A stretch of 21,029 nucleotides of DNA from Candidatus Helarchaeota archaeon. Its GTDB lineage: Archaea > Asgardarchaeota > Lokiarchaeia > Helarchaeales > HEL-GB-A. Under the pieces are notes generated by a model that saw only the letters and a program-made list of their open reading frames with translations, was not told the DNA's origin and did not search any database. Shown in pieces: positions 7,313 to 14,024 of the stretch. The position numbers were made by a program, and so were the translations under genes. How positions within the stretch are numbered: position 1 is the stretch's first letter; the number at the start of each line of letters is the position of its first letter. Location: the NCBI GenBank assembly GCA_016840125.1, contig JAEOSY010000131.1, positions 1 to 21,029 on the forward strand. Direction: 5' to 3'.

Positions 7313-9994
7313 TTATGCTTCTTTTAGAGAAAACGAAATGCCAATATCAGGAATTTCCACTTCAAATGAGAGCCAATCTCCTTCGATGGCAAATTTTTCT
7401 TGTAATTCCTTTCCATTTACAGATGCTGTTATATTTTGAGACCAATTCTTCGGTTTTTTTATTTTGAGATTACATCTATCACCTTTAACTGGCCTATAAT
7501 ACCCCTTAATCGCCTTCTCATTTACCTCTAAAGAGATTAGAGGTGTCGAAAATTGGAATCTTTCTTGGGGTAGTTTCGGATCTATCTCCAATCCATCAAT
7601 GGTTGCGTTGATCCCTACCAATTTAATGATGGAACCCGCAATACACGCATGTAAATTCAAATTCATTATTGGAAAATCTGTTTGTGGCGTCGCTGGATGT
7701 ATGAACGTCTGTCCTGGGTTTGGGACTCCGGGGTAATCGGCATTATAGGAGTCAGGTCCACTCCAGATTCCATACCAAATGTGTGGATATACTTCTGCAC
7801 GCCTTGCCATGGAATTCTTTAAGAGTGATTGGTATCCCCTGTCGATATCATACCTAGAATATGCCCAAGTAAGAAGGTAATTCATAGCAAACCAAATTCC
7901 ACCATTCACATCCCATCCTCCCGGTAAAATATTCAGCATAACATTTGCAGGGGGATAGAGAATGAATTGCCCGATTTTCGACCGGATATCCAATATTTCA
8001 TAAATTCTCTTTATTAATGTAATACTCTGATTAGGTGTTAAAGTATTGGAGAGGAGCAACCAGGGATGGTGTTCTAGAAATAGATTTTTATCGCCTATCG
8101 CCCCTCCTGCCCCATCCCATCCCCGATAAAACCATTGCCCGTTCCATGATTTTTGACAAGCTACTTTTAACTTTTCATGTTGGAACTCTAGAAATTTGGC
8201 AATTTTGGGTTTTCTCTTCTTGAGAAGATCAATTAATAACGGGAATACGTAAAGAGCAAAGGCTGTATTAAATGTGGATTCTCCCTTTTTGAGGAGTGCG
8301 CTACGGTTTTTGACAAGCAGCGAGATGCCATCGGACCAGTCGCCTGAACCCACTTTTATCATACCATGTTCGCCAATCCCCACTTTTTGAAAGAGGAATT
8401 TGAGGCTTACTTCAATGCGATCTAGTACCGAGGACTTCTCTCCACAATCTAGAGGGTAATATGGAATTTCTTTATCTAGAAATTGAAAGTCACGTGTTAC
8501 GTAGAGATATTCCAAAAGTCCCCATAGCAGAAACAGATGTAGATCGGACGATGTTTCATGTACAATGGCTCCTAAGGTTTGACCATGGCCTACTAGGGCG
8601 TAGGGTAATTCCCCTTCAAAAGTCATTGTTCGATAGATATACTCAAGCATTTCCCGAGCTAATTGTGGATTTAAATATATCATCGGAACTAGAAAGAGCA
8701 CATAATCCCGTATCGCACCGTTTGCTCCGTGTAAAAAGGTATAGGCATTTCCTTGAGGTAAATAGTGATTGTCATAGTAGCTATCGAAGAGAGCTGCACT
8801 TCTTAAATAATATGCATGCCACGCAGCTTCTCTACCCAGCCATGGTTCTGATTCTACATCAAAAAAAAGGGTATTTTTCCTCCACGAATTAAAATTTTCT
8901 AATATGTAATCTTCATTGACCGATTCTTTATATTTATTTAGTAGGTCTGGGATTTTTTCATGTTTCGCTGTGCCAAAAATAAAACTGAGCGATTTTTTCT
9001 CCCCGGGTTTGAGGGTTAACTCATGCCCAATCATCAAACAAGGGGTTGAGTTGGTTTTTACTTGATAAGATTTTTGAAAAAGATAGGATAAGGGTCCACT
9101 TTTCTTGAAATTCTGTTTATTAAAAAATTTAATAGGTAAATCTCTATTATAAGACGCGAGAAAAATCGGATCTATGAAGTAATTTCGATCGGCGCGTTCA
9201 TTTTCTTCAACTGGGATTTTACCCTTGTATTTTGGAGTAAGAATTAGAGAATTATTTTTCTCATCAAAACTGGTCCCAAAGGAAAATTTGGAACCAAACC
9301 TTTCTCGCGTTTGATCTGAGGCTAACCCGAAAATCCGAACTAAATTTTTTGCAAAACGTAAAATGAGATTCACTACCTTTGTGACCCCAAATTTAGTACG
9401 ATCTTTAGGTATGACTAACATAGCAAGCAATGAACCAATTAGGGATTGGATTTTGATTCCCCAAAAGTCATAAATTGAAATTTTTCGCGCTTGGTCTGAG
9501 TTATTTGTAATCACAACCTTAGATAATACAACTGGATCATCTCCAAATGGGGGATAAATGATATGGTCAACCTTCAAGTTATTTTTATCTAAGATTTTCT
9601 GAAAGTATCCGCATCCAAAAATCCGTTGATAACTAGATCCACTAGAATTAATCTTGGAATTATATAAATCCGACCAAATCTTATTATTTTCTTCTATAAA
9701 ACAAATTCCGCCTCCTAAAGCCCCCTTCCCCTTATCATGAAATGTTAACCATTGTATTCCTCTATCTGCAATAAAAAGTTGCATGTATCCTCCATTGTGA
9801 GCCGTTAAGGTTATTCTGTCATTACCCACTTGATGCCAATGATCTATTGAATCCTTGCCTGAAGTGTTTGTCGAGGCAACTGGATCTAAAGTTTGCATAC
9901 ACGTGTATTTATATGCTGGAAGGTCGAATTGGTCTATTAACCAATCACCAAATTTACCATTCCCATACATACTCGTCTTAATCTTCTGCTTCAT
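7313..9994 (-). CDS. GH94-like glycoside phosphorylase (COG3459 type)
   Basis: Predicted inverting phosphorylase related to cellobiose/chitobiose phosphorylases and to the C-terminal part of cyclic beta-glucan synthases, cleaving a beta-linked disaccharide or oligosaccharide with phosphate to yield a sugar-1-phosphate. Seen in 893 residues: an N-terminal beta-rich domain (about 45-345), an alpha/alpha barrel from about 385 containing FRD-like IRDYVLFLVPMI (428-439), VGSGDWSDGI (548-557), which holds the D-W-x-D motif carrying the general acid in GH94, and GQWFYRGWD (619-627), NGGIWFAMNYLLTWAY (697-712) and the C-terminal beta domain with GLEIDPKLP (801-809). A hydrophobic stretch around 182-222 with basic residues interrupts the first domain and is unusual. 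The acceptor/donor sugar cannot be read off. The start codon is ATG 46 codons before the first conserved strands. The gene is 47 nt upstream of the FadH-like gene on the same strand, but there is no obvious functional link. Confidence 0.72.
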   Translation of the reverse strand: MKQKIKTSMYGNGKFGDWLIDQFDLPAYKYTCMQTLDPVASTNTSGKDSIDHWHQVGNDRITLTAHNGGYMQLFIADRGIQWLTFHDKGKGALGGGICFIEENNKIWSDLYNSKINSSGSSYQRIFGCGYFQKILDKNNLKVDHIIYPPFGDDPVVLSKVVITNNSDQARKISIYDFWGIKIQSLIGSLLAMLVIPKDRTKFGVTKVVNLILRFAKNLVRIFGLASDQTRERFGSKFSFGTSFDEKNNSLILTPKYKGKIPVEENERADRNYFIDPIFLASYNRDLPIKFFNKQNFKKSGPLSYLFQKSYQVKTNSTPCLMIGHELTLKPGEKKSLSFIFGTAKHEKIPDLLNKYKESVNEDYILENFNSWRKNTLFFDVESEPWLGREAAWHAYYLRSAALFDSYYDNHYLPQGNAYTFLHGANGAIRDYVLFLVPMIYLNPQLAREMLEYIYRTMTFEGELPYALVGHGQTLGAIVHETSSDLHLFLLWGLLEYLYVTRDFQFLDKEIPYYPLDCGEKSSVLDRIEVSLKFLFQKVGIGEHGMIKVGSGDWSDGISLLVKNRSALLKKGESTFNTAFALYVFPLLIDLLKKRKPKIAKFLEFQHEKLKVACQKSWNGQWFYRGWDGAGGAIGDKNLFLEHHPWLLLSNTLTPNQSITLIKRIYEILDIRSKIGQFILYPPANVMLNILPGGWDVNGGIWFAMNYLLTWAYSRYDIDRGYQSLLKNSMARRAEVYPHIWYGIWSGPDSYNADYPGVPNPGQTFIHPATPQTDFPIMNLNLHACIAGSIIKLVGINATIDGLEIDPKLPQERFQFSTPLISLEVNEKAIKGYYRPVKGDRCNLKIKKPKNWSQNITASVNGKELQEKFAIEGDWLSFEVEIPDIGISFSLKEA

Positions 9995-10130
9995 GAAGAT
10001 CTAATAGTACGGAGATATTCATAAATTTAATTTGTATAGTACGTCTGAAATGAAAAAATACTAATTTCTAAAAGAAAATAAAAACTAACCATAATTTAGA
10101 AAAATAATTAGCTATAGTGAGGAAAATTTC

Positions 10131-11285
10131 ATGGATTTAGAATTACGTCCGTTCACTGAATTGGATTATACGAAAATATCCGAAATTTTTATGAAAGCCT
10201 TATATCACAAACGTCAGCTTAAAGGTGACGATTTTGCAATATTCACCCCTAATTATACAGAATATTCTGTAAAAATGGCATTTCCTGATCTTGATTTATT
10301 TTTCGGCATTTTTTCAGGTGAGAAACTTGTAGGTACCATAGGTGGGAGTTATATCCAATGTTCCTTTCAAGGCGCCAAGTTAATAGGAAGTGCAATTAAT
10401 TCCTATGCCCTCGACCCTGAGGTCCTCCCAGTTGAACGTGAGACACTCAAAAAAGTTTTTCTACAATTAATTGAAAAGCTGAAGGAAAATGGAGTGGATT
10501 TTGTTTGGGTTGTAATCATCAAAGAGAATAATGATTATGAACTGAAAATTTTTAGAGAGGATCTGCAATTTACTCGCGTCAATAAAAATGTGGAGTCCTT
10601 AGTAAAATTGCTGGGCTCTGAGGGTGTAGAGATCCTAAGAAAGAAGAGAGAAATGAATGTAGTACTTGCCAATTTAGCTAAAATGATGGCAGGTATGCAT
10701 GAAGTACCATTACCTGCTGGATTTATTCGTGATGCAACCTCTGATGATTATCCGCGAATTATTGAGATGTTGAATGGATACACCAAAACACTCCCTCTTG
10801 CACAGCTCTGGACTTCAGAATCATTTCAACAATTCGTTGAATCTACCTCTTTAATCAATACACTGGATTATTCCGCATTTAAAGAGGAATACCCAGAAAC
10901 TCCATTTGGTTTTCATATGGAAGTATGGGAACGGAACTCACAAATAATCGCTGCCATTCTCTACCGCGTAGGACGCATCAACTTCAAAAATGGTGACGCA
11001 CCCTTCATGTTCATCGATTATCTGGCATGCTCCCAAGACCTAGAATTGGACGAGAAGAAAGCATTTATTGTTACTATGTATCACAAATTATATCACCGGG
11101 CTATTGTAGTAAACGCATTTCTCCCATACTACGATTATAAAACTTTTGATAAGTCCGGCTTTATGGCTGAACGACGAAAGAGTCCCCTCTTAATCCTGCC
11201 CTTAACTGAGAAAGGCGAAAAAATTCTCGAATTAGAGAGAATTACAAAATTCTATCTCCCAACACTTACCGATTTCGCAATCTAA
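10131..11285 (+). CDS. Tandem GNAT-like acetyltransferase-fold protein
   Basis: Predicted GNAT-fold protein of 384 residues with two related halves, somewhat like Eis-type acetyltransferases in length. The first half (about 1-150) begins LELRPFTELDYTKISEIF, a typical GNAT first strand and helix, and continues with FFGIFSGEKLVGTIGG (57-72), the usual central hairpin. The second half starts at about 199 with FIRDATSDDYPRIIEML. The acetyl-CoA pyrophosphate-binding signature (R/Q-x-x-G-x-G/A) expected after YALDPE (92-97) is not visible; the segment reads VLPVERETLKKVFL instead. It may therefore be non-catalytic or use a divergent cofactor site. GAGG lies about 10 nt before the ATG. It stands alone between divergent GH94 and convergent YbjN-like genes. 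The substrate is unknown. Confidence 0.55.
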   Translation: MDLELRPFTELDYTKISEIFMKALYHKRQLKGDDFAIFTPNYTEYSVKMAFPDLDLFFGIFSGEKLVGTIGGSYIQCSFQGAKLIGSAINSYALDPEVLPVERETLKKVFLQLIEKLKENGVDFVWVVIIKENNDYELKIFREDLQFTRVNKNVESLVKLLGSEGVEILRKKREMNVVLANLAKMMAGMHEVPLPAGFIRDATSDDYPRIIEMLNGYTKTLPLAQLWTSESFQQFVESTSLINTLDYSAFKEEYPETPFGFHMEVWERNSQIIAAILYRVGRINFKNGDAPFMFIDYLACSQDLELDEKKAFIVTMYHKLYHRAIVVNAFLPYYDYKTFDKSGFMAERRKSPLLILPLTEKGEKILELERITKFYLPTLTDFAI

Positions 11286-11288
11286 TTG

Positions 11289-11312
11289 ATTTTCTTGTAA
11301 AAAGAAGAAAAT
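11289..11312. terminator. Hairpin between convergent genes
   Basis: A perfect 8-bp inverted repeat, ATTTTCTT (11289-11296) and AAGAAAAT (11305-11312), with an 8-nt loop, fills the 27-nt gap between the GNAT-like gene and the convergent small gene. It can act in both directions as an end signal or simply supply T-rich tracts to both strands. Confidence 0.45.
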
Positions 11313-11840
11313 TTAGGAGATATACCGGTCATAGGTATCTTGGCGCTTGATTTCCTCAAATACCTTAGGCATGACAGTATTAAAGAAAAATTCAATCCCG
11401 TAGAATAATCCTTTCAATTCATCCTCAAACGCCTCATAATTGGCCGAAGGTATAATATCCATTTCAACATAAGTATTCTTTTGATTGTCCAAACTATAAG
11501 TTACGTCAAAAAGATCAAAATTACCACGTAAGAGAAGCGTATGTAATTTTAAGTCAACATCTACTGACCTTTTGATGTCACTATAAAATAATAGAAGACA
11601 TTTCGCCATCAAGAACCTGTCCGTAACACGAAATAAGGTTTTTAGCTTAATTTCATATCCATCTGGAAATGTGAATTTAAGCGGTATTGTATAGCTGTTA
11701 TCCGCCTCATTTCCTTGAAGATCTTCAATTTTCATGCGTTCTAAATATTCACCACAAATTTTATAATTCTTCTTCAAAGCTTCTTGATCAATTTTCCGTT
11801 CTGGAGGTTTCTCTTTAACCGGAGGTTTTTCTTCAGCCAT
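11313..11840 (-). CDS. YbjN/secretion-chaperone-like small protein
   Basis: 175-residue protein without a certain family. The first 17 residues are a charged, Pro/Lys/Glu-rich tail. The rest reads as helix (20-37), a strand-rich stretch (47-90) with two antiparallel pairs, LHTLLLRGNFDLFDVTYSLD (98-117), strand YVEMDIIP (123-130), then two long helices (132-170). This helix-strands-L-x-N-F-strands-helices order is that of YbjN-like and type III secretion chaperone-like folds, which bind protein partners rather than catalyse reactions. There are no catalytic motifs, signal peptide or membrane segments. GGTGAAAGAAA before the ATG supplies a ribosome site, and a TATA-like TTATTTAAAC lies on the minus strand at about 11878-11887. 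Two copies of a 17-bp sequence lie farther upstream (11905-11921, 12018-12034). The fold call is inference. Confidence 0.45.
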   Translation of the reverse strand: MAEEKPPVKEKPPERKIDQEALKKNYKICGEYLERMKIEDLQGNEADNSYTIPLKFTFPDGYEIKLKTLFRVTDRFLMAKCLLLFYSDIKRSVDVDLKLHTLLLRGNFDLFDVTYSLDNQKNTYVEMDIIPSANYEAFEDELKGLFYGIEFFFNTVMPKVFEEIKRQDTYDRYIS

Positions 11841-11904
11841 TTTCTTTCACCCTAAAATTAAGTTCCCGCTCTTCAGTTTAAATAACTTTTGATTGGTTTT
11901 TTAG

Positions 11905-11921
11905 TAAATTTAGGCATTGCC
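11905..11921. repeat. Direct repeat copy A with GGCATTGCC dyad
   Basis: TAAATTTAGGCATTGCC occurs here and again at 12018-12034, same orientation. The 3' part, GGCA-T-TGCC, is itself an inverted repeat. Similarity extends about ten bases upstream (GG-pyrimidine-TTTT..), giving roughly 24 of 27 matches. This copy lies about 20 nt upstream of the likely TATA box of the small minus-strand gene, where an activator could bind. Confidence 0.6.
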
Positions 11922-12017
11922 TACTTAAAGGCGTTACGATTGAAACCTATTTTTCAACACATCTCTTTGGCTGTGGCAAACCTTCTTTTTCTACGAACTC
12001 TAAAGCTGGCTTTTCGG

Positions 12018-12034
12018 TAAATTTAGGCATTGCC
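12018..12034. repeat. Direct repeat copy B with GGCATTGCC dyad
   Basis: Second identical 17-bp copy, 113 nt from the first, in the intergenic space between the YbjN-like gene and the end of the BLES03 gene. It is followed by ATGTGGCAGGGGGG, an unusually G-rich run for this sequence. It may be an operator pair with copy A or a trace of a small duplication. Confidence 0.6.
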
Positions 12035-12070
12035 ATGTGGCAGGGGGGTGTAGTGCTGATTTCAAAAGCA

Positions 12071-12529
12071 TTAATTAGTACTTAGGAACTCTTGAAAATC
12101 TTCGAGACTTGCCAAGGCTACGGACCAACTGCTGATGGACGAGAATAATCCTCCAAGAACTCGGTAAATACCTCCTAAACGAATTCGCATTACATCCTTG
12201 ATATCATCAGAGTCATACGTATAAACGCAAATCACATGCTTATCGGGATCTCGTGCATTTGGATTTGGGCGTGATGTGGAAACTTTCGCAGATCTTCCTA
12301 ATTCACCAATCTCCAGAGATTTTTTAATCTTACTCCACATTTGATCTATTTGGCTTTCATGCACGAAAATTAACCATTTTCCACTTTTTTCAGTAGAGCT
12401 AGGATATTCCATGGTATCATTTTCGGCATAAATCCAGTAGGATACAGTTACTTCAGTTGGATTCTCATCTTTATAAGGACCAGCGATTATTCTCTGTCGT
12501 TTTATGATTTTATCGTGTGTTTTACCCAT
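12071..12529 (-). CDS. BLES03/C11orf68-like (DUF1917) protein
   Basis: 152-residue protein with the hallmarks of the BLES03 family (human C11orf68 and microbial relatives), whose structure has an eIF4E-like fold and whose biochemical role is not settled. Seen in order: GKWLIFVHESQIDQMWSKI (50-68), the typical first strand and helix with conserved Trp residues; GELGRSAKVSTSRPNPNARD (75-94), containing the family's most constant stretch AKVST (81-85); and VICVYTYDSDDIKDVMRIR (99-117), the second constant stretch. The C-terminus is shorter and more divergent than in the eukaryotic proteins. There are no membrane segments. It stands alone, divergent from the exonuclease-like gene, with about 100 nt between. 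The family assignment rests on these three motifs; function is unknown, and the older label of phosphothreonine lyase domain should not be taken as activity. Confidence 0.72.
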   Translation of the reverse strand: MGKTHDKIIKRQRIIAGPYKDENPTEVTVSYWIYAENDTMEYPSSTEKSGKWLIFVHESQIDQMWSKIKKSLEIGELGRSAKVSTSRPNPNARDPDKHVICVYTYDSDDIKDVMRIRLGGIYRVLGGLFSSISSWSVALASLEDFQEFLSTN

Positions 12530-12629
12530 TTTAATCCCTTCCTTTACTATTCCCTATTGGTGGTTTAGAGCAATAGTCAAATGACATGCTTAAATAATTA
12601 TCTTCCCTTATACATTTTTAGTATGAATC

Positions 12630-13202
12630 ATGAATCGGGGTGTATCTTTGCCTGAATTTTATTTAGATATTGAAACCCTTACAAAGGGAAATAAGCCAGA
12701 TCCAAAGACTGATGAAATTATAACAATACAATTTCAACGTCTCAATACAAAAACAGGGAAACAAGAAGGCTCCTTAACCATATTAAAAGCTTGGGAACGT
12801 AATGAAATGACCATTTTAAAAAGATTTTATGAAATATTCCAACCAAATGACGAATGGAACTTCATTCCCATGGGACAAAACCTGTCATATGATTTATGTT
12901 TATTACACTATAGATGGAAATCAATTAATAAAGATATACCACTTACAGTTCTTTTTCATGATCATCCACGTATCGATTTAAAATCTTTATTTGTGATAAT
13001 GAATTTAGGCTCATTTAAGGGTGCAGGGCTGGATACTACAGGAAAGAAAGAAACAGGAATAAGAGTCATTGAGTGGTATAGAACTAAGGAATATGATAAA
13101 ATTGAAAACTATATTCGAAATAAAGCAACTGAATTCATCAACCTTTATCAAAAACTAAAGAAAATTCTCCCTATAATTGATTATAATAAATTTGAGTTGT
13201 AA
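12630..13202 (+). CDS. DEDD-type 3'-5' exonuclease-like protein, altered ExoIII
   Basis: 190-residue RNase H-fold protein resembling archaeal DEDD exonucleases related to DNA polymerase B proofreading domains. Seen: ExoI FYLDIET (10-16, Asp13 and Glu15); ExoII GQNLSYDLCLL (82-92, Asn84 and Asp88); a middle segment RIDLKSLFVIMN (114-125) as in the family. At ExoIII the sequence reads NYIRNKATEF (160-169): Tyr161 is followed at the expected Asp position by Lys165. Without that fourth acidic residue, canonical two-metal catalysis is doubtful; the protein could be a nucleic-acid-binding relative. An ATG seven bases upstream (12623) is out of frame, so 12630 is used. It converges with the Lon-like gene, and the adjacent methylase gives a possible defence or DNA-maintenance context. 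The domain call is sound; the activity is not. Confidence 0.68.
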   Translation: MNRGVSLPEFYLDIETLTKGNKPDPKTDEIITIQFQRLNTKTGKQEGSLTILKAWERNEMTILKRFYEIFQPNDEWNFIPMGQNLSYDLCLLHYRWKSINKDIPLTVLFHDHPRIDLKSLFVIMNLGSFKGAGLDTTGKKETGIRVIEWYRTKEYDKIENYIRNKATEFINLYQKLKKILPIIDYNKFEL

Positions 13203-13224
13203 TTCCTTTTTTGTGTAAAAAAAC
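13203..13224. terminator. T-run/A-run end signal between convergent genes
   Basis: Six T residues (13207-13212) directly follow the exonuclease-like gene, and seven A residues (13217-13223) give a T-run on the minus strand, downstream of the Lon-like gene. Together they fit oligo-T termination for both convergent genes. Confidence 0.4.
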
Positions 13225-13305
13225 CCAAGTTTCCAGGTCTAATAGGTTACCACTAACACAGTATATTATTGTTAATTCACAGTATCTAGAGAAGAAGGGC
13301 AATTT

Positions 13306-13776
13306 TCAATCTAATTCCATTGCTTTGAATCCCGCATTAATTGGGTCCGAATAAAAGGAAATTTGATTTTTATCTAGAATATAGCTTGGAATATCTGCAA
13401 TATCCAGTTTGTTTTCTGAGGGAATTAAGGCTGTTTTTGCTCCAGAATCCATTGCAATTTGTAATTTTTCAGTTAAACCCTGTATTCTTCGTAATCCTCC
13501 ATGGATTGTCATTTCCCCCAAGATGATTAATTGTGGTTTAATGTTTTTTCCTATAAGTGCTGAGATCATCGCAACATAAAATGCAACGCCAGTTTCAGTT
13601 CCTTGCTTTGATTGCATTAAATTTACTATTTGAATATGAAAGTCGTAATCTTTAATATTCAAATCCACTGCTAAATTATTTATATTTGCTTTTGTAAAAT
13701 CAAATGCGGTTTGAATTGCATCTCTCATAGCCGAGGATGGTGCGCCTGTGATTCTTTTTTTTCCCGTACCTTCCAT
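13306..13776 (-). CDS. Stand-alone Lon proteolytic-domain protein, Ser nucleophile replaced
   Basis: 156-residue protein that aligns over nearly its whole length with the S16 (Lon) protease domain but has no ATPase part. Seen: VAFYVAMISALIGKNI (64-79), LGEMTIHGGLRRIQGLTEKL (86-105) and AKTALIPSENKLDI (113-126) track Lon's conserved A-L-V-S-A-L, G-E-I-T-L-R-G...G-L-K-E-K-L and K-T-V-L-I-P-x-E-N blocks closely. The catalytic lysine is kept as Lys104. The nucleophile motif G-P-S-A-G instead reads GTETG (59-63), placing Glu61 where the serine should be. Either it is an inactive binding/scaffold derivative, or a flanking Thr (60 or 62) has taken over. Its 5' end faces the type ISP methylase gene across an AT-rich divergent region. 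Fold confidence is high; activity unknown. Confidence 0.8.
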   Translation of the reverse strand: MEGTGKKRITGAPSSAMRDAIQTAFDFTKANINNLAVDLNIKDYDFHIQIVNLMQSKQGTETGVAFYVAMISALIGKNIKPQLIILGEMTIHGGLRRIQGLTEKLQIAMDSGAKTALIPSENKLDIADIPSYILDKNQISFYSDPINAGFKAMELD

Positions 13777-14024
13777 TATTTTGATTTCAATTCTGAATAA
13801 ACAATTTTTTCTCTCTCAGCAACATCTAGGACCAATCTCGAAAATTGTTTATTATATTTTTATATATATTTCGAATGTGAAATAGATGTAATAAATTCTG
13901 AGAAGGTTGTTTCCTGTCTAACATCGATTATGATACCACTGATGGTCTACAATCAAGGAAAATTCAAAATCTAAGACAATTTGCTAAGTATCTTGCTCAA
14001 CTAGCAAAAAAATGTCAAAAAAAC
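13777..14024. promoter_or_regulatory. Divergent promoter region and 5' extension of methylase frame
   Basis: A long TATA-like tract (TATATTTTTATATATATTT, about 13852-13870) can serve both the minus-strand Lon-like gene and the plus-strand methylase gene. Downstream of it, the methylase frame is open from 13902 (after an in-frame TGA at 13899-13901) to the ATG at 14025 and reads as plausible protein (for example QNLRQFAKYLAQLAKKC). GAGAAGG (13900-13906) lies about seven bases before an in-frame CTG at 13914. Confidence 0.45.

Noticed and set aside
8461..8892. 143-codon plus-strand open frame
   Set aside because: Antisense to the GH94-like catalytic domain; no independent start signal or domain.
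12623..12629. Upstream ATG for the exonuclease-like gene
   Set aside because: It is out of frame with the domain-bearing reading frame.
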